Shown: positions 1 through 8,506, counted from the first letter of the stretch. The stretch is DNA of 61,690 nucleotides from Kribbella catacumbae DSM 19601 (GCF_000372465.1 NZ_AQUZ01000022.1:76515-138204); one strand, 5' to 3'. Program-made: numbers and translations. The notes: a model not told the origin generated them from the sequence alone.

Positions 1-2
1 CC

Positions 3-1076
<1,074 letters not shown>

Positions 1077-1086
1077 CTTAGGTCCC

Positions 1087-2406
1087 ATGAACGAACGACT
1101 TCTCGGGGAAGCCTGTCCTGCCGAACTCCTGGACGACGGCGAGAAGCTGTCCGTCGACGAGCTGCGGGCGCGGCAGCTGGCCGGCCTGCAGCAGACCGTG
1201 CGTACGGCGTACGAGAACGTGCCGCACTATCGCGCGGCGCTGGACGGCGTCGGTTTCCAGCCCGGCGATCTACGAGAGCTGTCCGATCTCAGCCGGCTGC
1301 CCTTCACCGGCAAGCAGGATCTGCGCGACAACTACCCGTTCGGGATGTTCGCGGTACCACGCGAGCAAGTCGTGCGCGTGCATGCCTCCTCCGGTACGAC
1401 GGGCCGCCCGACCGTGGTCGGTTACACCCAAGGCGACATCGACAACTGGGCCGATCTGATCGCTCGCTCGATCCGCGCGGCCGGCGGCCGGGCCGGCGAT
1501 GTGTGCCACATCGCCTATGGATATGGCCTTTTCACCGGTGGACTGGGTGCGCACTACGGCGCTGAGCGGCTCGGCTGCACCGTCGTACCGGTGTCCGGCG
1601 GGATGACCGACCGGCAGGTCGACCTGATCCGCGACTTCGGTGCCCGGATCATCATGGTGACGCCGTCGTACTTCCTCTCCATCGTCGACGAGATGGTTGC
1701 CCGGGGCATGGATCCGCGGGAGACCTCGCTGCGGATCGGCATCTTCGGCGCGGAACCGTGGACCGAGCAGATGCGCACCGAGGTGGAGAGCAAGACGGGC
1801 ATGCACGCCGTCGACCTCTACGGCCTGTCGGAGGTGATGGGCCCTGGTGTCGCGCAGGAATGCGTCGAGACCAAGGACGGCCTGCACATCTGGGAGGACC
1901 ACTTCTACCCCGAGGTCATCGATCCCGTCACCGGCGAGGTGCTGCCCGACGGCGAGGTCGGTGAGCTGGTTTTCACCACCCTCACCAAACAAGCCTTCCC
2001 CGTACTGCGTTACCGCACCCGCGACCTGACCCGCCTGCTCCCCGGGACCGCGCGCCCCGCGATGCGGCGGATGGAGAAGATCACCGGCCGGACCGACGAC
2101 ATGATGATCGTCCGTGGCGTGAACGTCTTCCCGACCCAGATCGAGGAGCAGCTTCTCCTGGTCGAAGGCCTCACCCCGCACTATCTCTGCGTCCTCACCC
2201 GCCCGAACCGCCTCGACGAACTCACCGTCCAGGTCGAAGCCGCGCCGGCCCTCCCCGAATCCTCCTACCCGCAGGCCGCCGCGGTCTTGTCCGGCCGCAT
2301 CAAAGAGCGAGTCGGCGTCACGGCAGCAGTGGAAGTCGTTCCACCTCATGCCCTGGAACGCTCACTGGGCAAGGCGAAACGCATCCGCGACGACCGCAGG
2401 CGCTAA
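1087..2406 (+). CDS. paaK: Phenylacetate-CoA ligase
   Basis: Activates phenylacetate to phenylacetyl-CoA with ATP and CoA, the entry step of aerobic phenylacetate catabolism. The 439-residue length is normal for PaaK. Visible motifs are the P-loop-like HASSGTTGRPTVVGYT near residue 100, the aromatic-binding region YGLSEVMGPGV near 245, YRTRDLTRLL near 310 and the C-terminal hinge GRTDDMMIVRGVNVFPTQIE near 335, which is characteristic of PaaK rather than of general acyl-CoA ligases. It directly follows paaJ and is probably co-transcribed with it. The rest of the paa cluster (epoxidase, hydratases) is not in view and should lie to the left. The ATG at 1087 is preceded by TTAGGTCCC rather than a strong ribosome site. 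Confidence 0.95.
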   Translation: MNERLLGEACPAELLDDGEKLSVDELRARQLAGLQQTVRTAYENVPHYRAALDGVGFQPGDLRELSDLSRLPFTGKQDLRDNYPFGMFAVPREQVVRVHASSGTTGRPTVVGYTQGDIDNWADLIARSIRAAGGRAGDVCHIAYGYGLFTGGLGAHYGAERLGCTVVPVSGGMTDRQVDLIRDFGARIIMVTPSYFLSIVDEMVARGMDPRETSLRIGIFGAEPWTEQMRTEVESKTGMHAVDLYGLSEVMGPGVAQECVETKDGLHIWEDHFYPEVIDPVTGEVLPDGEVGELVFTTLTKQAFPVLRYRTRDLTRLLPGTARPAMRRMEKITGRTDDMMIVRGVNVFPTQIEEQLLLVEGLTPHYLCVLTRPNRLDELTVQVEAAPALPESSYPQAAAVLSGRIKERVGVTAAVEVVPPHALERSLGKAKRIRDDRRR

Positions 2407-2410
2407 ACCT

Positions 2411-2510
2411 GTCCCGACCGACAAGACATAGTCCCCGTACTGCGGTCGGCTGCCGCTCCCGCGAGCGTGACGCCCGGCCGAAGAACCGACTATGTCCTGT
2501 CGATCGGGAC
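2411..2510. repeat. 100-bp inverted-repeat element, family A copy 1
   Basis: Two 23-base arms (2411-2433 and 2488-2510) match as an inverted repeat at 21 of 23 positions; the shared core reads GACATAGTC. The 54-base centre is GC-rich. A second copy in the other orientation begins at 61624 and is cut off by the window edge; there the similarity extends past the arm into the centre (TTCGGCCG, CACGCTC), so this is a dispersed element and not a chance hairpin. It begins 4 bases after the paaK stop and could also act as its terminator. Confidence 0.8.
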
Positions 2511-2730
2511 GGATCGGCGCGCCGGCCGAAAGGTCGGCGACGACGAGACTGCGGGGCAGCATGCCGGGGAGGTCCGGAGATCCATGCATGCCTGTCTCCG
2601 GTCGGCAAACGCTTCCCTCGGCGTGTCGGGGCATCGGGGGCGGGGCGTGCGTGCGCGGCCATCCACGCCTTCGCCGGGCCGCCCGACCGAGCCGACTCGC
2701 TGCTGGCAGACCGCAGTGGCGGTGGCTCTG
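2511..2730. other. Intergenic, nothing recognised
   Basis: Together with the repeat to its left this makes a 324-base gap between convergent paaK and the TetR gene. Apart from the inverted-repeat element I see no gene, no poly-T terminator and no repeat that recurs elsewhere in the window. Confidence 0.5.
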
Positions 2731-3351
2731 TTAGGGGATCAGCAGCTTCGGGAGAGTCTTCTCGACGCCTTCGCGCAGGTTGTCGAGGGCTTTGGGTTCG
2801 CCGGAGAGGTGGCGGAGGAGGGCCTGCTGGAAGAGGCCGTCGAAGAGGGCGTAGGCCGTCGATGGCGATGCGGCGATGGGTTGGCCGGCGAGATCGCCGT
2901 ACGTGCTGACGATGCGCCAGATCATCAGCTCGAGGGTCTTGTCGATCTCCAGCACGTCCTCGCGGAAGGACTCCTCGAAGAGGGCCTGGTTGCGCAGGTC
3001 GTACCAGAGCCGGTGCATCGTGCCGTCTTCGTCGCAGGTGGTGGCCAGCGCCTGACTGAAGTCGACGCACAGCTGGTCGGCCGACTGGGCCGTCGCGACG
3101 ATCTGGTCGTAGCGGGTGACGCACTCGGCCTTGTAGAGCTTCACGCAGTACATGATCAGCTCGACCTTGTCGCGGAAGTAGTAGTGCAGTACGCCGTGCG
3201 AGAAGGCGGAATTCTGGGCGATCTCGCGCAGACTGGTGCGGGCATACCCGAGCTCGGACAGGGTGCGCAGAGCCGAGGTGGCGAGCTGGGCACGGCGCTC
3301 AGCGAACTTGTCCACCTGGCGGCGCGAGATCCGGTCCGTCAGCTCGGTCAC
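2731..3351 (-). CDS. TetR/AcrR family transcriptional regulator
   Basis: One-component repressor of the TetR family, 206 residues. The N-terminal helix-turn-helix covers roughly residues 20-65, with TSLREIAQNSAFSHGVLHYY as the recognition segment; the rest is an all-helical ligand-binding domain of unknown ligand. I start it at the GTG at 3351 because AGGAGG lies seven bases upstream; a longer version from the ATG at 3417 would run across the operator. It is divergent from the SDR/saccharopine-dehydrogenase-like/ligase operon at 3536-7057 and two operator-like sites lie between them, so it most likely represses both itself and that operon. The ligand could be an acyl-CoA or the substrate of the ligase. 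Confidence 0.9.
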   Translation of the reverse strand: MTELTDRISRRQVDKFAERRAQLATSALRTLSELGYARTSLREIAQNSAFSHGVLHYYFRDKVELIMYCVKLYKAECVTRYDQIVATAQSADQLCVDFSQALATTCDEDGTMHRLWYDLRNQALFEESFREDVLEIDKTLELMIWRIVSTYGDLAGQPIAASPSTAYALFDGLFQQALLRHLSGEPKALDNLREGVEKTLPKLLIP

Positions 3352-3401
3352 CGTCTGCCTCCTGGGGTTCTGCTTCGAGTTTAACCCGGCCCGGAGATTT
3401 T

Positions 3402-3440
3402 CTTGACAATTGTCCAAGAAAGTCTTGACGACCGTCCAGA
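3402..3440. promoter_or_regulatory. Tandem operator-like sites for the divergent TetR
   Basis: Site 1 is CTTGACAATTGTCCAAG (3402-3418), built on the perfect palindrome GACAATTGTC. Site 2 is CTTGACGACCGTCCAGA (3424-3440), the same pattern CTTGAC-N4-GTCCA. The two start 22 bases apart, about two helical turns. They sit between the divergent TetR gene and the SDR gene. A TTGACA hexamer at 3403-3408 inside site 1 could be the -35 box of the rightward promoter, but no convincing -10 box follows. Confidence 0.65.
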
Positions 3441-3535
3441 TCTTGGCGACGCTGTGCTCATCGCCCGGTCACCGAACCTCACCGGTGTTCGGGCAGACAG
3501 TGCAAGGTCCAGCAGCCGGCCGAAGGGGAAAGTTC

Positions 3536-4339
3536 ATGAGCGGGTACGACCTGACCGGACGAAAAGCCTTGGTGACCGGAGGCGCACGCGGCCTCGGCGC
3601 CGGAATGGCGCAAGCGCTGGCCGCGGCCGGGGCAGCCGTCGTCATCGCCGACATCCAGGAGGATCTCGGCAAGGCGACCGCCGACTCGCTCAAGGACAGC
3701 GGCGCGACCGCGGCCTTCGTCCCCCTCGACGTGACCGACGACGCGAACTGGGAAGCGGCGATCAACGCCATCATCGGTGAGCTCGGCGGCCTCGACATCC
3801 TGGTCAACAACGCCGGCGTCGAACTGTCCGGCCTGGTGGTCGACCTCGACCCGGCCGACGTCCGCAAGATGCTGGAGATCAACGTCCTCGGTACGGCGCT
3901 GGGCCTCAAACACGCGTTCCGGGCGATGCGGCCGGAGGGACCCGCCGGGACTGGTGGCTCGGTGGTCAACATCTCCAGCGTCGCCGCGACGATCCCGTTC
4001 CCGGGCATCGCCGGGTACTCCGCGACGAAGTCCGCGGTCGACCGGCTGACCCGGGTTGCCGCGATGGAGGCCGGCAAGCTCGGGTACGGCGTACGGGTGA
4101 ACTGTGTCTATCCGGGGCTGGTGCCGACCGAGATGGGGATGCAGCTCGCGGCTGACATGGTCACGCTCGGGCTCTGGCCGACCGCCGAGGCAGCCGTCGG
4201 GGACGTCATCGGGCTGACGCCGCTCGGCCGGCTCGGCGAGGTCAGCGACATGGCCGACGCGGTCGTCTTCCTCGCCTCCGACGCGTCCCGCTTCATCACC
4301 GGCGCTGGTCTGCCGGTCGACGGCGGAATGGGGATGTGA
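3536..4339 (+). CDS. SDR family oxidoreductase
   Basis: NAD(P)-dependent short-chain dehydrogenase/reductase, 267 residues, the classical SDR length. The Rossmann glycine motif is TGGARGLGAG near residue 14, NNAG follows near 90, the catalytic Tyr-Lys pair is YSATK near 161 with the Ser about 13 residues earlier (NISSVAA), and the C-terminal GAGLPVDGGMGM is typical. I use the ATG at 3536 because upstream codons run through the operator sites and the glycine motif is then at the usual depth. It is the first gene of an operon with a saccharopine-dehydrogenase-like enzyme (1 base later) and an acyl-CoA ligase. The substrate is unknown; an alcohol or 3-hydroxyacyl group on a compound activated by the ligase is plausible. 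Confidence 0.92.
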   Translation: MSGYDLTGRKALVTGGARGLGAGMAQALAAAGAAVVIADIQEDLGKATADSLKDSGATAAFVPLDVTDDANWEAAINAIIGELGGLDILVNNAGVELSGLVVDLDPADVRKMLEINVLGTALGLKHAFRAMRPEGPAGTGGSVVNISSVAATIPFPGIAGYSATKSAVDRLTRVAAMEAGKLGYGVRVNCVYPGLVPTEMGMQLAADMVTLGLWPTAEAAVGDVIGLTPLGRLGEVSDMADAVVFLASDASRFITGAGLPVDGGMGM

Positions 4340-4340
4340 G

Positions 4341-5456
4341 ATGAGCAAACCCGTCGTCGTGTACGGCGCCTCCGGGTACACCGGGCGGCTCGTCTGCGAG
4401 TACCTGCGCGAGTTCAACGTTCCCTTCATCGCCGCCGGACGCGACAAGAAACGTGTCCAGGAAGTGCTCGACAGAGTCCCCGGTATCGACACCGTCGATC
4501 ACGAGGTCGTCGAGGTCGAGCACGAGGTGAGTGCGCTGACCGATCTCTTCCGTGGCGCGAAGGTGGTCAGCAACATGGTCGGCCCGTTCGTGAAGTACGG
4601 GCCCGAGGTGGTCGAGGCGAGCCTGGCGGCAGGCTGCCACTACCTGGACACCACTGGTGAACAGGACTGGATCCTCGACGCGCAGGCCGGGTGGAGTGAC
4701 AAGTTCACCGCCGAAGGACTGTTGCTCTCACCCGGGGTTGCGCAGATGTACACGACCGGCGAGATCGCCGCGAACATCTGCCTGGAGACCCCGGGCCTCG
4801 ACACCCTCGACATCCTGGTGCTGTGGAAGGGGTTCCCGACGTACGCGTCGACCCAGACCATCTTCACCATCCTCAAGGCCGACTGGCACTACCTGGAGCA
4901 GAACGAGCTGGTGAAATGGGACCCGCTCACCACCTTCGAGGTGAACGTCCCGGGTCAGCACGCGTCGGCGCTCGCGCTGCCGTGGGGTGGCACGAGCCAT
5001 CCGGTCTGGTTCAAGAACGATCCGCGGGTGGCGAACGTGAAGGTCGCCGGCGGAGTCTTCGACCGAGCCGTCATGCAGGGCGTGGTCGAGGCCGTGAAGA
5101 TGGTCGAGTCGCAGATCAAGACGCTCCCGGTCGAGCAACAGGACGCCGCCCTGGGTGAGGTCGCCGCGTCGGTCCAGGCGAGCATGCCGCCGCGCGAGAA
5201 CCCGCGGATCAACACGTCACTCGACTCGGTGCACGCCTCGGGACCGCTCGGGCGCGCGCACTGCGTGATCCATGGCAACAGCAACTACAAGCAGACCGGT
5301 GCGCTGCAGGCGTACGCCGCGTACTCGCTGCTGCAGCAGCCGCCGAAGCGCACTGGGCTCGCTTCGGCCTGCCAGGCCTTCGGCCATCGCGAACTGCTCG
5401 GCGTACTGCGCAGCTTCGGGCTGGTCCTCGAACCCGTGGTCACCATTCATCACTGA
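4341..5456 (+). CDS. Saccharopine dehydrogenase-like NAD(P)-binding protein
   Basis: A 371-residue protein with an N-terminal Rossmann fold (VVVYGASGYTGRLVCEYL, residues 5-22) like that of saccharopine dehydrogenase and trans-acting enoyl reductases. The following VSNMVGPFVKYGPEVVEA and HYLDTTGEQDW motifs are shared by the saccharopine-dehydrogenase-like family. The C-terminal half does not show the lysine-pathway catalytic signature, so I do not assign a lysine role. It is sandwiched between an SDR and an acyl-CoA ligase under TetR control, which points to a reductive or oxidative step on a hydrophobic acid. The start ATG is one base after the SDR stop, so translation is likely coupled. Confidence 0.82.
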   Translation: MSKPVVVYGASGYTGRLVCEYLREFNVPFIAAGRDKKRVQEVLDRVPGIDTVDHEVVEVEHEVSALTDLFRGAKVVSNMVGPFVKYGPEVVEASLAAGCHYLDTTGEQDWILDAQAGWSDKFTAEGLLLSPGVAQMYTTGEIAANICLETPGLDTLDILVLWKGFPTYASTQTIFTILKADWHYLEQNELVKWDPLTTFEVNVPGQHASALALPWGGTSHPVWFKNDPRVANVKVAGGVFDRAVMQGVVEAVKMVESQIKTLPVEQQDAALGEVAASVQASMPPRENPRINTSLDSVHASGPLGRAHCVIHGNSNYKQTGALQAYAAYSLLQQPPKRTGLASACQAFGHRELLGVLRSFGLVLEPVVTIHH

Positions 5457-5460
5457 GACC

Positions 5461-5506
5461 AGGTGCGGGGGCGCCCTCCTTCACCCCCCAAGGCTCCCCC
5501 GCACCT
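5461..5506. terminator. Intergenic hairpin between operon genes
   Basis: Arms 5461-5475 and 5492-5506 pair at 14 of 15 positions (AGGTGCGGGGG side) around a 16-base loop. There is no T-tract after it, so it may be an attenuator, an mRNA-stability hairpin or a Rho-type pause rather than a full terminator. It fills most of the 68-base gap before the acyl-CoA ligase, which has its own ribosome site (CTGGAG) further down. Confidence 0.55.
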
Positions 5507-5524
5507 GTACCACCTGGAGTTCGC

Positions 5525-7057
5525 GTGAGGCTGTACGACTATCTCGACAAGGGCGCATCGCTCGGTGCCGACGCACCCTGCCTGACGATGGACGGTACGT
5601 CGCTCAGCTACGGCGAGGTGCAGCAGTTGTCCTGGCAGATCGGGCGGGCCCTGCACCGGTCGACGGTGCTGCCGGGCGACAAGGTGGCGATCCTGTCCGC
5701 GAACAACCCGATCTCGTTCGCCTGCGTCTTCGGGATCGCCCGGGCCGGCGCCGTCTGGTGCCCGGTGAATCCGCGCAACGAGGCCGCCGAGAACCGCGAC
5801 CTGCTCGACGCCTTCGACTGCTCCGCGCTGATCTTCCAGCGTGCGTTCCTGCCGCTGGTGGAGAAGATCCTGCCCGAGCTGCCCAAGCTGACCACGGTCA
5901 TCTGCCTCGACGAGTCTTTGCCGTGGGCAATCAGCCTGGCCGAGTGGCTGGCCGGCGTACCGGCTGAGCCGTGGTCGTTGGAGCCGTCGGACGAGACGGC
6001 CCTGCTGGTCGGGACCGGCGGCACCACCGGGCGGCCGAAGGGGGTGATGCTGACCGAGCGCAATCTCGAGACGATGTCGGCGATCACCTTGATGAGCTAC
6101 CCGTTCGACGGGCGGCCGGTGTACCTCGCACTGGCGCCGCTCACGCATGCGGCCGGCGTACTGTGCTTTCCTGTACTGACGCTCGGCGGCGAGATCGTCA
6201 TCATGCCGGCGCCGGACCTGGACGAGTTCCTGCGGCTGGTGGAGCGGCACCGGGTCACGCACACGTTCCTGCCGCCGACCTTGATCTACATGCTGCTGGC
6301 TCATTCTTCCTTGTCCACAACGGATCTCGGCTCACTGCAGTGCTTCTGGTACGGCGCGGCGCCGATGTCGGCGGCCCGGCTGGAGGAGGCGCTGACGCGG
6401 ATCGGGCCGGTGATGGCGCAGCTCTTCGGTCAGAGCGAGGCGCCGATGATGATCTCCACGATGGCACCGGCCGACCATTTCCACCCGGACGGATCGCTCG
6501 CGGTCGAGCGGTTCGCCTCGGCCGGGCGGCCGTCGCCGCTGACGCAGGTGGCGATCATGGCCGACGACGGGCGGCTGCTGGGGACGGGTGAACGCGGCGA
6601 GATCGTCGTCCGGGGGTCGCTCGTGATGGCCGGCTACTACCGCGACGCGGTGGCGACCGCGACAGCTTCGCAGTACGGGTGGCATCACACGGGTGACATC
6701 GGATTCCTTGACGACGACAACTACCTCTACATAGTGGATCGGGCGAAAGACATGATCATCACGGGCGGATTCAACGTGTACTCGGCGGAGGTCGAGCAGG
6801 CGCTGATGACGTACCCGGCGATCCGCGACTGCGCGGTCGTCGGCCTTCCCGACGACAAATGGGGCGAGCGGGTGACCGCCGTACTGCAACTCCATCCCGG
6901 CCTGACGGTGACCGAGTCGGAGGTCCGCAACTACGTGAAGAGCCGGCTCGGCAGCGTCAAGGCCCCGAAGCAGGTGGTGGTCTGGCCGGACCTGCCCCGC
7001 TCGAAGGTCGGCAAGGTCCTCAAGAACGAAGTCAAGGCACGCCTGTTAAACGAGTAG
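5525..7057 (+). CDS. AMP-dependent acyl-CoA synthetase
   Basis: Adenylate-forming ligase of 510 residues that should activate a carboxylic acid to its CoA thioester. The ATP-binding motif is VGTGGTTGRPKGVML near residue 161, the A5-type motif is FGQSEAP near 300, the hinge is HTGDIGFLDDDNYLYIVDRA near 385 and the catalytic lysine lies in RSKVGKVLKNE at the end. The start is the GTG at 5525, preceded by CTGGAG. It is the third gene of the TetR-controlled operon. The acid substrate cannot be read from sequence; medium or long-chain fatty, cyclic or aromatic acids are all possible. A second, different ligase of the same superfamily is at 13995. Confidence 0.92.
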   Translation: MRLYDYLDKGASLGADAPCLTMDGTSLSYGEVQQLSWQIGRALHRSTVLPGDKVAILSANNPISFACVFGIARAGAVWCPVNPRNEAAENRDLLDAFDCSALIFQRAFLPLVEKILPELPKLTTVICLDESLPWAISLAEWLAGVPAEPWSLEPSDETALLVGTGGTTGRPKGVMLTERNLETMSAITLMSYPFDGRPVYLALAPLTHAAGVLCFPVLTLGGEIVIMPAPDLDEFLRLVERHRVTHTFLPPTLIYMLLAHSSLSTTDLGSLQCFWYGAAPMSAARLEEALTRIGPVMAQLFGQSEAPMMISTMAPADHFHPDGSLAVERFASAGRPSPLTQVAIMADDGRLLGTGERGEIVVRGSLVMAGYYRDAVATATASQYGWHHTGDIGFLDDDNYLYIVDRAKDMIITGGFNVYSAEVEQALMTYPAIRDCAVVGLPDDKWGERVTAVLQLHPGLTVTESEVRNYVKSRLGSVKAPKQVVVWPDLPRSKVGKVLKNEVKARLLNE

Positions 7058-7111
7058 GCGCTCACCGTGCCGACCGTTATCGTTGCGCTGACACGAGAGG
7101 AGGTGTGTGCG

Positions 7112-7156
7112 ATGTTTACGTCCGTCGTGCTGCCTGCCTGTCGCGCCCGCGGCTGA
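7112..7156 (+). CDS. Possible 14-residue leader peptide
   Basis: A very short frame begins with ATG five bases after the excellent ribosome site GAGAGGAGGTG and encodes MFTSVVLPACRARG followed by TGA. It lies 34 bases before the DinB start. Short Cys/Arg-containing leader peptides are known upstream of actinobacterial operons, but this one matches no family I can name. It could equally be a fortuitous ATG behind a Shine-Dalgarno-like sequence. Confidence 0.4.
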   Translation: MFTSVVLPACRARG

Positions 7157-7190
7157 GACAGGTGGCTCTGGTTTCACCTCAGGAGTTGCA

Positions 7191-7709
7191 ATGACCGTGG
7201 TATCCCGTCCGCCGCTGACCTCTGACGAGCGGACCCAACTCACCGGCTGGCTGGACCTGCAGAGGTCCTTCGTCCGGATGAAGTGCGAAGGCCTCGACGA
7301 GGCCGACGCCCACCGCAAGATGCTGACCACCTCGCCGCTGATGACGGTGGCTGGGCTGGTGGCGCATCTGCGCTGGGTCGAGTACTCGTGGTTCCAGCTG
7401 AACCTGGCCGGCGTACCGGACACCGGCCAGACCCCGTGGACCGAAGACGGCCACGTCGACGCCGAGATGTTCGTCGAGCACCGCAAGTTGGCCGACCTCC
7501 TCGACGAGTACGACGCAGAATGCACCCGCTCGAACGAAACCGTCGCCACCGTGTCCCTGGACGACGTGGAAAAGGCAGAAGTCCGCGAGTCCGGCGCAGC
7601 CTCAACCCGCTACATCCTCTGCCACATGATCGAAGAAACCGCCCGCCACGTAGGCCACCTAGACATCATCCGAGAACTACTAGACGGCCACCGCAGCTAC
7701 GACAAGTAG
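7191..7709 (+). CDS. DinB family protein (DUF664 type), paralogue 1
   Basis: A 172-residue four-helix-bundle protein of the DinB/YfiT superfamily, which includes metal-dependent thiol transferases and bacillithiol or mycothiol-type enzymes. The metal-ligand histidines expected for the fold are present: HLRWVE near residue 59, and HMIEETARHVGHLD near 144 close to the C-terminus. The ATG at 7191 is chosen because AGGAG lies just upstream. The final 100 bases use many A/C-ending codons unlike the middle of the gene. A clear paralogue is at 60663-61178. Function is unproven; a mycothiol-linked role is possible for an actinomycete. Confidence 0.85.
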   Translation: MTVVSRPPLTSDERTQLTGWLDLQRSFVRMKCEGLDEADAHRKMLTTSPLMTVAGLVAHLRWVEYSWFQLNLAGVPDTGQTPWTEDGHVDAEMFVEHRKLADLLDEYDAECTRSNETVATVSLDDVEKAEVRESGAASTRYILCHMIEETARHVGHLDIIRELLDGHRSYDK

Positions 7710-7719
7710 CGTCCTCGCC

Positions 7720-7759
7720 GGTTTGGTTTGTGCGGAACAACCTCTGCACAAACCAGACC
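7720..7759. terminator. Hairpin after the DinB gene
   Basis: Arms 7720-7733 (GGTTTGGTTTGTGC) and 7746-7759 (GCACAAACCAGACC) pair at 13 of 14 positions with a 12-base loop, 11 bases after the DinB stop. There is no clear T-tract, so it is probably a weak terminator or 3'-end stabiliser. Confidence 0.6.
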
Positions 7760-7839
7760 GCAGGAACCCCCATCGCCAGTGCCCACGCCTTTTGCTCTCC
7801 TGTTCGGGAATGGCGTATGCGGCCTGGTATGCTAAAAGC

Positions 7840-7891
7840 CGAATGCTGGTACGCCCGGCTACAACGACCCCCTCTTGGGGGTCGTTTTTTT
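7840..7891 (+). ncRNA. Candidate small RNA with intrinsic terminator
   Basis: A TATGCT hexamer at 7828-7833 fits a -10 box; transcription would start near 7840. About 50 bases later there is a perfect terminator (7863-7891). The 5' part contains GCTGGTACGCCCGGCT and can form a small stem. No open frame with a ribosome site is present. The -35 region is poorly matched, so the promoter is uncertain; the RNA could also be the 3' end of a transcript from DinB. Confidence 0.45.
7863..7891 (+). terminator. Rho-independent terminator
   Basis: Perfect 10-bp stem AACGACCCCC / GGGGGTCGTT with a TCTT loop, followed by a run of T residues ending at 7891. This is one of the few textbook intrinsic terminators in the window, and it stands 150 bases beyond the nearest gene. 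Confidence 0.88.
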
Positions 7892-8075
7892 GGGCTCGTC
7901 TGACCTATCCGTGGATGGTTTGGCGAGAAGTGGGTGTGGCTGGGCGAAGTCCGGTTAGCGCCGAGCGCCGACAGTTGCTTCCACCGATGCGGGACCGGTC
8001 CAGCTCGCCGGGGCCAATGGCCGGTTATGGGACCGCTGGCGCCCTACAACCGGCTAGCCGTCCAATGACCGGTCA

Positions 8076-8265
8076 GTACTACAGCCGGAGTTCGTGATGT
8101 CCAGCGTGCAGTCGTCGCGTCGGGCCGGACCGCCGCCACTCACAAACCTCAACTGATCCCACCCGGCCAGGCGTGCACAGGCATGCTCCCAGGGGAAAAC
8201 GAGAGGTTTGTGAGTGGCGGAGGTCCGGGCCTGCCGCCCAACATCACGAACTCCGGCTGTAGTAC
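8076..8265. repeat. 190-bp palindromic element with 25-bp perfect terminal inverted repeats, family B copy 1
   Basis: Bases 8076-8100 and 8241-8265 are perfect reverse complements; the arms share the core CAGCCGGAGTTCGTGATG. Inside lies a second, larger inverted repeat whose inner arms contain CCGCCACTCACAAACCTC and its complement. A second copy of the left arm and the inner palindrome is at 35789-35932. There is no protein-coding capacity. Architecture resembles a MITE or a REP/BIME element; no mobilising gene is in the window. Confidence 0.88.
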
Positions 8266-8366
8266 CAGCCGACCCGGCAACACCGCGAACGACCCACAGA
8301 TCAGTCAGGAGCGCTCTTGTGCATATCCGGTCTGGGCGGCTCTGCCGCCTCATCCCCCGACAGCTG

Positions 8367-8398
8367 GAAAAGCAGAAGCCCCACCGAAGTGGGGCTTC
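8367..8398 (-). terminator. UUCG-capped intrinsic terminator
   Basis: Perfect 10-bp stem (8375-8384 with 8389-8398) around a UUCG tetraloop on the minus strand, followed by TGCTTTTCC. It closes the candidate small RNA above; it points away from the serine-hydrolase gene at 8507, whose transcript would also meet it. Confidence 0.85.
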
Positions 8399-8429
8399 GC
8401 GCCCAGCCACCGAAGCAACTGGGGGGATA
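8367..8429 (-). ncRNA. Candidate small RNA made of two UUCG hairpins
   Basis: On the minus strand TTGCCT (8463-8458), a 17-base spacer and TAGAGT (8440-8435) make a good sigma-A-type promoter. The predicted transcript begins near 8428 with AUCCCCCCAG and folds into two successive stems, CCCAG...CUGGG and GAAGCCCCAC / GTGGGGCTTC, each capped by UUCG, ending in TGCTTTTCC. The C-run at the 5' end recalls the actinobacterial 6C RNA, but I cannot confirm membership. There is no coding frame. Confidence 0.6.
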
Positions 8430-8506
8430 GCCAAACTCTATCCAACCCCCAGCCACCAGGCAAACTCAGGCGCCGGCCGCCAAGCGAGAGACGGCCGGAT
8501 CAGACT

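Noticed and set aside
2467..3384. A 305-codon open frame on the plus strand
   Set aside because: It runs through the palindromic element and antisense to the TetR gene; no ribosome site and no domain.
8270..8460. tRNA-like hairpins near 8.4 kb
   Set aside because: The stems do not form a cloverleaf and the conserved T-loop bases and CCA-adjacent acceptor are missing; a hairpin small RNA fits better.
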